A stretch of DNA of 64,000 bases from NCBI RefSeq assembly GCF_018687715.1, contig NC_056755.1, positions 41,109,001 through 41,173,000 on the forward strand, read 5' to 3'. The DNA is from Carya illinoinensis. Taxonomy: Eukaryota; Streptophyta; Magnoliopsida; Fagales; Juglandaceae. Shown piece by piece: positions 32,351 to 45,222 of this stretch (its first letter is position 1; every line of letters starts with the position of its first letter). The position numbers were made by a program, and so were the translations under genes. A model generated the notes under the pieces. The model had not been told where the DNA came from, did no database searches, and was given only the letters and a program-made list of their open reading frames with translations.

Positions 32351-34560
32351 TAAAATAATAATAAAAAACCATCCACTTTGATGTAACATTAACAACTAAC
32401 AAGCCTTGGTGAAGCAATTCAAATAGATAACCAAAAAGCTTTGAGTGATAACTATTCTTCAACAATTTTCTACACCATGCTGCAGAACCAAGTTGGGGGG
32501 CTTTCATCCCTCCTTTGTGAACAGATTTGCATCATGGTTACAAAGCAAATTTTTAAGACACAAATAAATTCAATATCACAAACTATTATTGCATTAGTTG
32601 TCTTCAGTTTCCAAGCTTTCGCATTTCAATATATATATATATATATATAATGTTAAGAATATAAATAATTAAATCTACATTTTCCTATCAGTTTTAACCT
32701 TTTGGAACAAGTGTTTAATTACACAAATATCTCGTATCAATTCTAGTATTCATATATGCGTCATACTGAAACACAATATGTATGATTGCTCGATGACTGG
32801 TATGCAAAGCTAGCTCACATAACAAATGGATAGTAATACTTACCATCGGGTTGTAAAACACTGGATTACACGACAACCAGATGACTCATAGTTTCATGTT
32901 TTCTATGATGGCTAATCACGACAGCGTTATAAAATTTACCAGTGAAATGTGTTTATTTTTTAACCCCCAGAAAAAGTGCACTACGTATTCTATCAGCTTT
33001 AGATTGCCAAGAAAGTTGTATTGTCACGGATTCGTGAGGTGGATAAAATGTTATGAATCTCAGAACATGCCAAGAGAACTCATTTAAAGATTTGGATTTC
33101 CTAAAGTTTCTCTTTAGAGTTTAGAGTGCAAGAGAAAACAGATGAAGTAAACCCTACAGCATTATTGAGTATATAATGTTTAATAAATTTACTCAGACAA
33201 TTATAAATATTGTAGGACACACTTCATACATATATCTATTTCATTCTAGCCTTAAATCAAAGTTCGGGTCAGAACTCTAAAGAAATGAGCTCCTGATAAT
33301 TTAAGTTACGTTTGGATGTTGAAATGAGTTGTAAATAATAATATTTAATAGATCTTATTAAGATGAATTTAACTTTTTTAGGTTAAGATAAATTTAACTT
33401 TTTAGGTTGAGACGAGTTTAAATATTTTTTTATGAGAAGTTAAAAAAAGAATAAGTGTTATCAATAATTGATTTGAAATGAGTCGAATTTGTTTCAACGC
33501 AACCAAACACAACCTTAGAGATCACGAGTAATGCTATTTTTTTATTCTAAATTCTACTAACCCTCACATGAGCAGTATGCATGTCGGTGTACTGTGGAAA
33601 CATTACTTTCACCAAAGTGAAGCTCAGGAAACTGGAAACCACGTAGATCCAGAAATTATTAACTCGTGCTCATAAATATATGCATGGGTGATGGGCTCGA
33701 CTCGATGGACTGACCCCACACCGACCAAGGTTGTCGTCCACCCTTACCGAATTATAAGCTGAGCTAGGAAACGTCTTTGACTGCCACAACTATTTCGGGT
33801 GCATGGGTGGTGAAAGGGAAAGGAAAAGCCTCACCCTCACTTTTTTAAAGTGACAATTAAAGACATATTCCATTGAATGTATATTTAGATCCGAATATGC
33901 CCCCACCTTTTGGATAATCAATCACGCAATCCCTTAATATTCATTGGTTAAGATTGGCAAGTCAACTTTTTATTCGTTGAACCTTGGAGTTTAAATTGAC
34001 CAAGACTTGGGCTCGTGTTTCTCCATCATATTTTCCAAGTTTGAAACCTCTGCATGCTTTGTGTCATGTATATTTTGCATGGATGTCGTACGCTATAATA
34101 TTGCTACATATCATACATAATTCGTCATGTACAATGTGAACCCAATCCTCCTTAATAGTTGGTCTTCATGTAATGAAATTAGAGACTCAACTCTTGAACA
34201 CAGCTCATGCATTCATGTGAGCAATCTATCACTCGAATGCATCTCCATGATTTTCATGATTAGTCCTGTCCAGCCATCAAGTTTCTCACCCTTCCTGGTG
34301 GCTTCCCGACCAAACCAACATCAAACACGCATACACACAAAATAAAAACACGTGCTTTCCAACTACAACAACATCATAATTTTCAAAAATTTCTGATAAA
34401 TTAGCACTTTTAAAAATAACCCACTTCAGAAAACTCAGGTATATACCGGTTTTGGTAACTAAAGTCTTAAACAAACAGAAAAAAACAAACAAAAGTTTTA
34501 CATTTCAAGTGTCTCTTCTTCCAAATTCCTAAGAGTTGTTGGAACTCGGCATTAAGCACT
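32351..34560. other. Intergenic DNA upstream of the ARM-repeat gene
   Basis: No N-terminal phosphatase exons could be recognised. Contents are an AT microsatellite (32631-32649), a MITE (33303-33516) and a more balanced stretch (33560-33850) that may be distal promoter of the following gene. Small frames here are not credible. Confidence 0.4.
33303..33516. mobile_element. MITE, CGTTTGGATG family
   Basis: Left end AAGTTACGTTTGGATGTTG and right end CAACCAAACACAACCTT are inverted. The interior has TTTAACTTTTTTAGGTTAAGA direct repeats. Confidence 0.65.
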
Positions 34561-34682
34561 TGTACGGAAGCTACGACTGGTCGTTGGGTTCATTGCGGAG
34601 TTTTTAAAAAACTCTCTCGAGGAACCACGAACAACATAGACGCAGACGGTCTCAGCTCTTTCTCGAAGAGTTCTCTTCCACC

Positions 34683-35897
34683 ATGGAAGACCCATTATCG
34701 AAGGACGATAGCCCAAGAGTCCTTAAAGTTCTAGAAGCTCTGAAACAAGCCTCGCACCAGTTGCAAGCTCACCCGAACCCCAACTCCGACGAGCTCAACT
34801 CTTCCTCCCCCATTAAAGCTCTGCTCGAGCTCCAGACCGAGTCCGACACCATCCTCTCCAAGGACCCGAAACTCTCCGCCCTCTCCCAACACCTCTTCGA
34901 CCTCAAAGCACTCGTCGAGACCCTCCAGGAAACCCGCGGCCGCTACGGCCTCAAATCTTTCCTGGCCCGCCGGGTCTCCACCCACTCCATCTCCCGGGTC
35001 GCCGGGTCCATCGAGTCCGAAATTCAGGCCTGGATCGACCGCGAGAGCATCGACACCTTGACACGAGTCCTGCGCGAGCAGCCTTTCAACAACGAGGACG
35101 AGCTGATCAAGCTCCTGACTCAGTTAGAGGACCGTGTCTCCCAAGGTTTTAACCGCGAGTTGCAGGATCTAGTCCTCAAATCCAAGCTGTTCTCGTTGCT
35201 CGAACCAATTCTGTGCAACCCCAATTGTTCGAAGCGGGTACGCGAGAGTTGCGCTTCTGCCATTGGCGCTCTGATCAGGTTCAACAAGGACGTTTTCGTG
35301 GGCCAAGCACTTATGGGTCCGACAATTGGCTCCCTGGTAACAATGGCTTCCCCGGCATCGATCAGAGTTCTATGTTCTTTGATAAGGTCTATAAAGTCTC
35401 CGCTCGTGGACGAGATCGAATCCAATGGGGAAATACCCAAAATCATAAGCTTTTTGACTTTTCAAGACCTGGAAATGCGCGTCTTGGCCATGGACTGCGT
35501 GGTTGAGATTGGGTTTTTCGGGCGGAAAGAAGCCATTGAAGCAATGCTCAGAGAAGGGTTGATAAAAAAGCTGGTGGAGCTGCAGAGGACAGAGTTGGGT
35601 GGGGATTTGATAGATATGGGGAGGTACGGTAATAATGATGGGGAAGAGAATGAAGGTGTTAGGGTTGACGTGGTGGAGGGGAAGAGAGAAAGTACGCAGA
35701 GGAGATTCTTGGAGAGACATCCATTTGCGAGCTGTGTGGCAAGGTTTGCAGTGCAGTTGGAGGTAGGGGAGGGGCTGAGGCAGAGAGAGAGAAGGGCTTT
35801 CAAGCAGGAGATATTGGTCAGAGTGAGGGAGGCTTGCGTCTCTGATGCTGAAGCTGCCACCATTGTTGCTGAGGTTCTGTGGGGGTCTTCACCTTGA
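34683..35897 (+). CDS. ARM/HEAT-repeat protein, intronless, 404 aa
   Basis: One uninterrupted 404-codon frame with a strong start context (CTTCCACCATGGAAG) and codon use GC-richer than the surroundings. No signal peptide or membrane segment. The N-terminal half is helical and Leu-rich (VLKVLEALKQASHQL, LLELQTESDTIL, LFDLKALVETLQ). The second half has armadillo-like helical units: RVRESCASAIGALIRF, ALMGPTIGSLVTMAS, LVDEIESNGEIPKIISFL, EMRVLAMDCVVEIG and EAMLREGLIKKLVEL. An acidic Gly/Asn-rich insert (about 314-332) precedes a conserved-looking HPFASCVARFAVQLEVGEGL block. Plants have a group of such intronless ARM-superfamily proteins with no U-box, mostly of unknown role. I do not recognise a specific named member, so no function beyond protein-protein interaction is proposed. 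Confidence 0.9.
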   Translation: MEDPLSKDDSPRVLKVLEALKQASHQLQAHPNPNSDELNSSSPIKALLELQTESDTILSKDPKLSALSQHLFDLKALVETLQETRGRYGLKSFLARRVSTHSISRVAGSIESEIQAWIDRESIDTLTRVLREQPFNNEDELIKLLTQLEDRVSQGFNRELQDLVLKSKLFSLLEPILCNPNCSKRVRESCASAIGALIRFNKDVFVGQALMGPTIGSLVTMASPASIRVLCSLIRSIKSPLVDEIESNGEIPKIISFLTFQDLEMRVLAMDCVVEIGFFGRKEAIEAMLREGLIKKLVELQRTELGGDLIDMGRYGNNDGEENEGVRVDVVEGKRESTQRRFLERHPFASCVARFAVQLEVGEGLRQRERRAFKQEILVRVREACVSDAEAATIVAEVLWGSSP

Positions 35898-38800
35898 ATT
35901 TCTTAAAGAAAGTTCTGATTTTGGATATTGGGAACATTGGGGATTTACAGCAAAGAAATTCATTTGTGTTAGTAATCTGTAGCTGATTTTCTTTTCTTTT
36001 CTTTTCATTTTATTGTTGTAGATATATGTATATTTGTGGTGTAAAGCAATTCTGGATCAAGTGAAATTACAGATATAAGTTGATTTATTGATGGTTCAGA
36101 GATGGCAAGGACGTGCATATTGCTAGCTTGCCTCATTCTGTGGTTGGTTTGTGCAGACTGCAGTGTGTGTTTTATGGAACTGGCCGCCGAGGATTGTATG
36201 GGGGAATCGGATCTAGGCATATGCTGTTGGGTTAAAGAATCATTGTGATACTGCGAGATCGTCATATGCGTTAAAAGTAAAAAATTGAAGAGTAATATTA
36301 GATATAAAAATTTTGTGAGGTTATTTTTGCCTATACTTTTATATATTTAATAGATGTGATTAATTGTATATTAAAAAAGATTAGTGTAGATAATTATATT
36401 AGTAAAGTATGTAAAAAATACGTAAAAGTGACTATATATAATATTATTATTATTATTTTTTTCTAAGCAAACATATTATAGATATGTTTAACAGTTACAT
36501 AATACAAGAGTCAACAAAGTGAGGCTCTAACATTCAACCCAAACCAGCAAATATAACACAAGAAATAAAAATAAAAAAAGTGATATACGGGGTCAAGTCA
36601 CCCACCCATTTTCACAAGGGAAAGCCACTTAAAGCGATTTTGATACTATGACTGAAAATTGTAGTGAAGTGATTTGTACTGCATTTTGCTAGTCTGGACT
36701 GGCTACAAAAGGCTTCCACTATCTCTTTCTCACGATCCTTGATTAGGAGAAACGAAAATATAGACAGATAACAAATAAGAGAGTTGTCGAATTACTGGAG
36801 GACGATGAGTAGGGACTGTGGAGGTGCGTGAGGGATATGTACCACGTTAGGAGTATGGAGGTCAATCGGATCTGAAGAATCTAAGGTCCCTGGCCCTAGA
36901 AATGCTATGTGTGGTGACAGTAGGAACTTCTCAGTGCAATGGCATGTGGATCTCATATGCTATTTCATCGGCGTGTGTGGCTCACGTATCACTTTACTCA
37001 ATAATATTCTTCAACCGTCTTAAGGATTTTCAGTTTGGGAATCTTGTGGTGGGGCGTGTGGCAGTCGCTAGGTTCTGCAAGACAGCATATAGGCATTTCT
37101 CCTTGCTATGGACAAAAAATAAAAGATATGATTGAAAAAAGGGACTGCATAGTTTCTAGACTAGCCAAATGGAAGGAGGGAGGAGCCGAAGATCCATCCT
37201 CCATCTGGGTAGAAAAGATGAGATTTTTTTTGGGTGGGTTTTAGCTAGAAGCGAAACGTTGGAGAGAGAATACTAGCTAGTTTCCTTCAAATATGTTCTT
37301 ATTTGATAGCTTGGTGATCAGAGAAAAGAATATGATTGATTAGTAAAAAATTAATTTTTTCATATAGATATTACATTTACACACTCTTTAAAAAAAGAAC
37401 GCACAACACCTAGAAATTATATGACTGTAAATTGAACGATGGAGAAAGAAGTAAGGTGCCGAAACAGGTGGGGGTCTACTACGAAATTGTCTGCAATTTG
37501 AGCAGAAAATTCAAGAAATCTCCAAGTTCTACAACATTGATTATTGTTCATATAGATCTTTCGAGTAATATTATCTCACTCACTATGGTTCTGCTCGGTC
37601 ATTGAGATTTTCTAGAGGAGAATTTTGAATTTTAAGATTAAATATTAAAATATTATATTTTAATATTATTATTGTATTGGAATTTAAAACAAGTTAAATT
37701 GTTTATTATATTTTGTATAGGAATTTAAAAAAGTTATAATGATGAGATGAAAATTTTATATTTGAGATGAAAATAAATAGTATCTAAAATCCAGATAAAA
37801 AAATCTTAGCTCTTGACCATATATCATTAGAGTGCAGAGAAGAGGATTAACGAGGAATTACCACCTGTAATGTGATTTATAAATCTGATAAAATCTCCTA
37901 TCACATGCAAAACCAATCTTCAGTAAGACCAAAAAGAAACTATATAATTTTTGAGAACAGAGTATTGTTTGCGACATTTTTCTACCATGCTATTTAGTAG
38001 CCAAACTGGTTTTACTCGTCCCTAAAATAAAAATGAAAATCAGGAGAGAAATCAAGAGAAGATAAAACAGTGAAAACATGCTAGTATGTAACCTTACCAA
38101 CCAACCAAAGTCCAATTTCAAGACTAAACAACGGATGGAAGTCATTTATAGTGGTCAGCGTCATGATGCCACTATGGCATGCCGCCCTACATATTATGAC
38201 TACAAAAGAAGATAATGGGGCATTCTAGGAGGCTGAGAATCCAGGTGGTTCTACAAAAGTGGGTAATCTTTGGCAAGCTAGACAAGACAAGAATGAGACG
38301 TTATCATGGTGAACTTGCTTGGGAGATACAAATACTCTCAAATTCTCAAAAGACATGTGAATCCTACAAGCATCATTAACTTGTGGTTTGATTTCATCAT
38401 CTAGATAGGCCATGATAAGCTTCCAGCAACATGCGAATCTCCTTCCCAACCAGCACCAAAGCCATAATTATCTTTGTCCAGAAAGCTGGATAATTTCACA
38501 GCGCATAAATCCTAGTAATTATCAGCTCAATCACTAATTCTTGTAAGTATGCTTGGATCATCTACGTTTCCGAAACCTCTTTCGATGCACCAAGTAAATA
38601 TTAATAAGATCAGTATAGCTCCTATTCCAATCCTATGCTAATTAACAATGCTGCAGTCAAACAAGACCAATAAAGAAATGTCCGAACAATTTAAAAATGA
38701 TCTGTATATGTTGCCAATTAACAAAACATAATGGTTTTCAAAAACAATTGAAAAATTTTCATCGTGTAAAGTATTATTCATTGGTACCTCCTATCTGGAC

Positions 38801-39021
38801 TTGTTCTACAAGTCACCAAAAACAAGAAAAAATAAGACTCATTTTTTATGTACAGTGATATCACCTTCTTTTAGCTGACTGCAAAAACCTCTGTCTGGCT
38901 CAGAGGCCCCAAGCTATCAGCTTGACTAGATACTTGCAGTGACGCGAACTTGAGATCCTTGGTTTAATGATAGGCAAATATTGCTTTCTAGATTTCCTTG
39001 CCAAACTTCCAAAGTGGATAT
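35898..39021. other. ARM gene 3' UTR and intergenic DNA
   Basis: The 3' UTR likely ends within about 150 bp (TTTTATTGTTGTAG near 36008). Beyond it are a MITE (36295-36460), an unassigned balanced block (36560-37260), a CGTTTGGATG-family fragment (37600-37800) and a 74-codon minus-strand frame at 38449-38225 that I cannot place in any family. No gene is supported. Confidence 0.4.
36295..36460. mobile_element. AT-rich foldback MITE
   Basis: GAGTAATATTAGATATA at the left is mirrored by TATATATAATATTATT at the right. The middle (AATAGATGTGATTAATTGT) is similar to that of the element at 46955-47112. Confidence 0.45.
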
Positions 39022-39510
39022 CTAATAGCACCTTTATTGGCTTAACTAAATTTATCTTTAAATTTGACCAATATCAACACTTCTTTATATTTGTCAAATC
39101 CGTTTAAATTTAATCTTCATTTTGGATTAGTCATTCATTCTTTATATAATAATAAAATATTATTAAATTAATTTTTTTTAAAAAACTTTATTTTTATCAT
39201 ATTTTCTAATTCTACTAATTTAATATTATTAATAATTATATTATAATTAAATTAATATTAAAAAACATATTTTCAAAGTTCATTTAATCATTTGAAATGA
39301 AAGTGTAAAATATTTTAATATTTTAATTGATGAAATGAAAGTGTATGAGCGAGAAAGTAATATTTTAATTTTTGGTGAATGAAAGTGATTTCTATATTTA
39401 GCCAATCACTATAACAAAAGTTTAAAATATTTTAGATTTGCCTAATTTAATGTAAGTCTTTTTTATACAAATAATTCAAATTACCAACATCCTCATTTGG
39501 CCAAGCTCTT
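39022..39510. mobile_element. MITE-A, upstream partner of a tandem MITE pair
   Basis: Starts TAATAGCACCTTTATTGGCT and ends TTTGGCCAAGCTCTTA. These are imperfect inverted repeats of a TAAGAGCATCCTTATTGGC type end. The right part (from about 39220) recurs at 50322-50632. Confidence 0.6.
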
Positions 39511-40373
39511 AAAGCATCCTTATTGGCTTAGCTAAATTCATCCTTAAATTTAGTCAATATCAACACTTCTTTACATTTGTCTATTCCATTTAAATTTAAT
39601 CCTCATATTGGATTAGCCATTCATTTTCTATATAATAATAAAATATTATTAAATTAATAATTTTTTATTTAATTTATTTTATCACATTTTGTAATTCTAC
39701 CAATTAAATATTAATAATAATTATATTATAATTTAATTAATATTAAAAAAATTATTATTAAATGTTAATAATAATTATATTATATTAAATTAATATTACA
39801 AAAAATTATTATTAAATGTTAATAGTAATTATATTCTAATTAAATTAATATTAAAAAAATATTATCAAATGTTAATAGTAATTATATTCTAATTAAATTA
39901 ATATTAAAAAGTATTATTAAATGTTATTAATAATTATATTCTAATTAAATTAATATTAAAAAGTATTATTAAATGTTAATAATAATAATTATATTATATT
40001 AAATTAATACTACAAAAAATTATTATTAAATGTCAATAGTAATTATATTCTAATTAAATTAATATTAAAAAAAGTATTCTTAAATGTTAATAATAATTAT
40101 ATTATATTCTATTAATATTAAAAAATATTATTAAATGTTAATAATAATTATATTCTAAATGTTAAATGTTAATTATATTCTAATTAATTTAATTTATTTG
40201 TTAAGAATAAGAAATTAATATTTTAATTTTTGATAAATTGATAGTAATCTTTCATTTTTAATTAATTATTGTAGTAAAAGTTTAAATTATTTTAAATTTA
40301 CCCAATTTAATGTAAAAGATTTTTATACAAAATTTGATCAAATACCTCATTTGACTAAGCGAGGATTCTCTTA
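39509..40373. mobile_element. MITE-B containing an AT-rich tandem array
   Basis: Left end TAAAGCATCCTTATTGGCTT and right end GACTAAGCGAGGATTCTCTTA are inverted repeats of the same family as MITE-A. The first 150 bp repeat MITE-A closely. The second copy is at 55559-56430, where the right end is better preserved (AAGCCAATGAAGATTCTCTTA). Confidence 0.65.
39718..40190 (+). repeat. Tandem array, about 8.5 units of 52-55 bp
   Basis: Units read AATTATATTCTAATTAAATT, AATATTAAAAAAGTATTATT, AAATGTTAATAGT with small variations. Near-pure A+T. Duplicated with the surrounding MITE at about 55768-56225. Confidence 0.85.
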
Positions 40374-43300
40374 TACAACGAAACATTTGGCGAATGCTCT
40401 TTGAAAAAGTCAAATCTTTGTCCTGTCATCTTTAATGGTAAAAGGTCCATGTCTAAGTTCTAGACGTAGATTGCTTTGCCGCTATAGTACCCTTTCCAGA
40501 CAAAAAAAAATCAAGCATTGAAACCCCAATGATGACTTATCCACTCTCCAATGCTTCCCTCCTACTTTCAGCTATCTATGTAACATAGCCTTGAAAATTG
40601 TAAAAGCCGCAACTAGAGCAATTTGCAAATGCTCAGAGCTACTTGTTTTTATGCAAACCGTCCCATTTTGCGACTATTTAGATTAGCATTAACCGACACT
40701 CTCAAGCTTCTACTAGGTCGGAATTCGCAATGTAGACCAGCACCCAAAATGATTTCTTTATTGAAGGAGAGGACTGAAATTGTCATACTGAGATTATCAT
40801 TTCTCGCTGGATATTCACTCCCTCTTAAAGTAGCTTCAAAACTATCATCATTTGCCATTTGTCCAGGACATCCCATTCGCCCAGCATTAACCACAAACTT
40901 CAATCTCTTCCTGACTGCAATGGTATCTTCCAGCTTGGCGCTGGTATAATATTGCCAAGAGTCATCAAAGAAAGTCTGCAGTCAGCAATGTTATTCTTCA
41001 GGCTCCTCAGCTTTGCGTTGCTATGAACTGTATACATCATATACCAGAAGATTGTACATCAAGGCCTACACAATACGTTGGCCCACCAAGATCTGCTTAA
41101 GTTGCAGTAGACTCCATTTGGATACTGAAATCCTCCTTGTCCTTGCTCATCTGTCCTGTGACAGAGGCAAAGACTTTCCTATTTATTTCCACAACAGTTT
41201 CAAGATTTATTCCGTCGAAGCCCACTTCATGATCCATTCCTTGGGGATCAAGAATGGCCTTACAAGCCACTGGTCACTTGTGACCACAACACGACACCTA
41301 TGGACTGGGCAATCAGAGTCAAAACTTTGGGGAACTGCCATATCAGGTAACGTAACTGCCTCTGAGGAACCTGCTAACTATCAGAATCATTATGATTCAC
41401 CAAATTTTCCTCTTTGGAAAGCCTATTCTCCCTCTGCCTCCAGTACTCTTCCTTCAACTGTTTCTTCAGATAAAGGATTTCCTGGTAATCCAGCTCATCA
41501 AGATAGTCTGTTTTCTGTGAGTTTGTTAATCTATCAAACTGAGATTTTTTCAAGATTTGGATTGGAGGTAATTGATCATACTCATCTTCCTCACCCGTGT
41601 CTAAAAGAAAACTCTCATCAATTTGATCTTCCAATCCATTTGGAACTGACATAGAGTGACGCCGTAGAAGAGATGAGAGGAGATGTGGCAGAGGAGGCAG
41701 TCGGGTGAAACTTCAAGAGTGAGTTGACATCTCCTAGAACTTTAGTACATATGCACAATAACAAGAACTGAGATTTCCAAACCTGTCCATTAGGGAGCAC
41801 ATTTTCCCCCATAAAATTGTCTTACAGTGAGGATGGTTCTTAGCCAAAAGTATAGGGTTTTCGAGTCTTGAGTTAGACACTGCCTGGTGTATGTGATGCT
41901 GCACCAAATCTGTACATTGAGTCACATATGACTCATAGTTGACAGGATAACCACTAGGTCCTTCAGGAAGAGCCGAGGAAGCATGAGTCATCACTAGGAT
42001 TGTGTTGAATCAAATTACAGTGCCAAAAACTTGAGTCATAAGTTTAAAAAGAGGGAAATCACTATAGCCCATGTTGATGACATCAAGGCGTTCAAAATAC
42101 AAAACAATATCTAGGGGTGACTTTTTAATGTATCTTTTCACAGATATTATAATCTTCTTATTTCTTCTCACATTACTGGAAGAGTAAGGTAAGAAGTCAG
42201 GGTTATCGATTACAAAGATTCTAATCCCATTAACAATTCCCTTGACCTCTTGGATGCAATCAGTGGCTGGTTGAAATGCATCCGTTATGGTTTTTGTTTG
42301 ATCAAATATAGAATTTATTGTTGAACTCTTGCAAACCCCAGTTTTTCCAAGGACAAGTATTCTAAATAAGAAATCCAATTAAGGCAATCCATCTGCCTCC
42401 TGTGTCATGGCTATCGCTTTGACTCTATTGGTTCCAGGGTTAACTCTATTCAAGTCTAATTCTCCTGTTTGTATCAAGGCTGCTAGATGGATTCTATATA
42501 GAACCTTTGAAACTAGAAGATTGTCCTACAACTGCCCAAGCTGTCAGAGAAGGTGCAAGAATGTAACTTATAGATCCTCAATCTTTGCCAATGGGTCCAG
42601 CTTTTTCTTATCAGACATATGAGGGGAACCATAAGAGTCTTCAACAGAAACCTGCTTTTGGGAAGGATTATGCTAATATTCCTGGTTACCATCTGAAGTG
42701 TGTGAGGCACCAGGAAGTAGTGGAAGTGCTACCAAATTGGCTGTATGACTTGAATATAACAAGTGATAAGACAATAAGATATTTCTCAGATAAAATGTAA
42801 CAATATAAGACAAATTCAAATCTATTATTGGAAATTGGTTTGCAGCATTGGAAGCATGTTTCCTACAATTTTCAACCAGATTGTTAACATTAAACTACAA
42901 TAGAGATCTAAGGCTCGGATATAAAATAATGATATTAGGATTACAGAGAATTCGACTGGACCTAATGCAGATAAAATCTTTATTGCAACTCAATGAGAAC
43001 ACCTATTTATGAGTGTAGAGATCCAGTATATAGTGATCTCTACCATATACACTGGCAGGACCATGGTAAAATATTTAAAGCAAACTAAATCAAAATGGCC
43101 AAAAACACTAGGGGCTTGTTTGGAAAAAGTTACCATCCCAAAATTCTCATCTCATCTCATTCTCAAACATCACTTAAGTACAAATACTTTTAAACTAATC
43201 ATGAAAACTTTTCCAAACTTTCAAAAAAAAAAAAATTCAACTTTTTCAAATTTTCGAATAAAAATAATATTAAAAATTTATATTTTAACAATATTTTAAC

Positions 43301-43888
43301 TTTATAATATTTTTTATTCAACTTTTTCTCACTCTTTTTCCAAAACTCCATAAAACATTAACTCAAACTATCTCAATATTATTCACAAACTATCTTATTA
43401 CTATTTATAAAATTCTCAACTCTTCTTTCTCCTCAAACTTGTTCTTCGCTTATTGCTATAGTAAAATAAAAAAAATTTCTTGTTCACAAAATCGCAACCA
43501 AGAAATTTTCCTTTCCCAATTTAGCATTTCGCATTTTCCTTCCAATCCTCCCATAATGTTGACAAGTCCCTTGAGTAAATTTAGTGTAAACAAACTTTAA
43601 CAACCTCCACTCCAGAGTGATGATCCTATCAAAATGAATCTTTACAACTATTGTCCAGAAGAGTAAGGGTCTCCTTAGCTAATTGAACCATTATCAGATC
43701 TAAAAAGTTAAATTTACTCCCCCCATCCTTGCCATCATAAATGAAGCTTGTAATGACAATCCTAAATTTAAATCAAAGAAATTATTGCTACTGTAAAAAA
43801 GTGAGAAGTGGGGAGAATAATTTAATATTGTTTGTTTAGTCTCCGTTATGAAGTAGAGTGGCCTCTTTCTAGTAGGCATTTTCATTTC

Positions 43889-45222
43889 TGTTGAACCTAA
43901 GGTTTCAACTTTTGTGTAATTATATATCTACACATGAATTTTAATGATAATAAATAAATTCAAAGAATAAAAGAGTCTCAAATTCAAGTTGTCTATACAA
44001 TGGAGTCAAGCACATCAAGGAAACAAGCATGGACAAGAAAGAAATAAGTTCACATTAAAGTCATAGAGTAATGTTGTAAATCTCTTAAAAATTTGAAATT
44101 AGGATTAACACTCAAAATTAATATTTTATCGTAAAACATTAAAATACATTTTCTACATGTGCATGAATATTTTGAAAATTAAATTTGAAAATTTTGAAAG
44201 ATAATTGATTGTCATCTTTCACATGTGTATTACATGATTAAAGGTTTGAATTTTGAAAATATTAAAAATGATTGATTGTCATCTTTCACATGTGCATGTT
44301 TTATTTGAATATTTTCAAAAGTGATTGATTTTTTTTTTGACTTATGCAAAAGGTAGATGTTTTTGTTTAAAAAATTTGAAAAGTAAAGTCTGCTCCTTTT
44401 GTCATATGCAAAAAGTAAAAAATTAGGTTTGAATTTTTTAAAAAGTAAAGTGTGCTCTTTTTGTCATATGCCAAAAATAAAAAATTAGGTTTGACATTTT
44501 TGAAAAATGAATGATGTTGTCTTTGACAATTGAAAAAGAAAAACCTTTTATTTGATTTTTTTGAAAAAGTGAATGATGTTGTCTTTGACATGTGAATCTT
44601 TTTAAACTTGAATATGAAGTCTTACATGTCTATAAATAAATCATTTGAGCGCTTCATATTTACAACATCAAGAGCATACAACATTCATTCAAAACTTTCA
44701 TTCTCTCTTCTCTAAGCATTGAGTCTTAATCTTTGTTCATTTTGAAAGAAATATAGTTTGCATTATATTATTCTTATTTCACTCATTAAGGAATATTTTC
44801 TTATAATTTACCCACTATCAGTTCTTGTATCAGTAAAATGGTGTGTATAACCCTTGTGCGTATAGAAAGTGTTCTACACAGGAAATAGTTGAATCACCAC
44901 GCGGTAATTGCAAGTATAGAAGGTGTTCTACACAGATTCTTTGTAGCGATGTTGTTTAAAGGTATAATAGGTTTCTATATCCACCTAAAAGAGGTTGAAT
45001 AGTAAATTTATGGATCTTTAAGAGGTAGCTTGAGGTAAGGACGTAGGCAGTGAGACTGAACCTCGTTAACAGACTTAGTTTGCTTCTCTCTTACCCTTAC
45101 TCTTTATATTTATTGCTGCTTTATATTTTGTTTATATTTTATATTATATATTTGATTTATAATTGTTATTTTTTTAAATACAATTCAATTTATCTCCTCT
45201 TATATTAGTCATCTGGGTAACA
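43889..45222 (+). mobile_element. Solo LTR, 1334 bp, in intron 1 of the TOC90 pseudogene
   Basis: Begins TGTTGAACCTAAGG and ends CTGGGTAACA, flanked by an exact 5-bp duplication ATTTC (43884-43888 and 45223-45227). There is no internal coding part, so this is a recombined single LTR. A TATA-like TCTATAAATAAATC at 44629-44642, a transcribed-region style stretch and TGAACCTCGTTAACAGAC fit a long-LTR copia (SIRE/Maximus-like) element. The lineage is inference. Orientation follows the TATA-like motif. Confidence 0.85.
44150..44600 (+). repeat. Degenerate tandem repeats inside the solo LTR
   Basis: TTGATTGTCATCTTTCACAT recurs near 44205 and 44273, GTAAAGTNTGCTCNTTTTGTCATATGC near 44384 and 44447, and GAATGATGTTGTCTTTGACA near 44507 and 44570. 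This points to stepwise growth of a U3-like region. Confidence 0.7.

Noticed and set aside
39718..40190. CRISPR-like or centromeric array
   Set aside because: Units are contiguous without spacers, only about 8.5 copies, and belong to a MITE duplicated as a block.
40623..40949. Plus frames containing LTDTLKLLLGRNSQC, also at 62117-62392
   Set aside because: Antisense to the TOC90 M-domain; their recurrence reflects the segmental duplication, not a gene family.
41013..41654. 213-codon plus-strand frame
   Set aside because: Exactly antisense to the TOC90 pseudogene blocks read on the minus strand.
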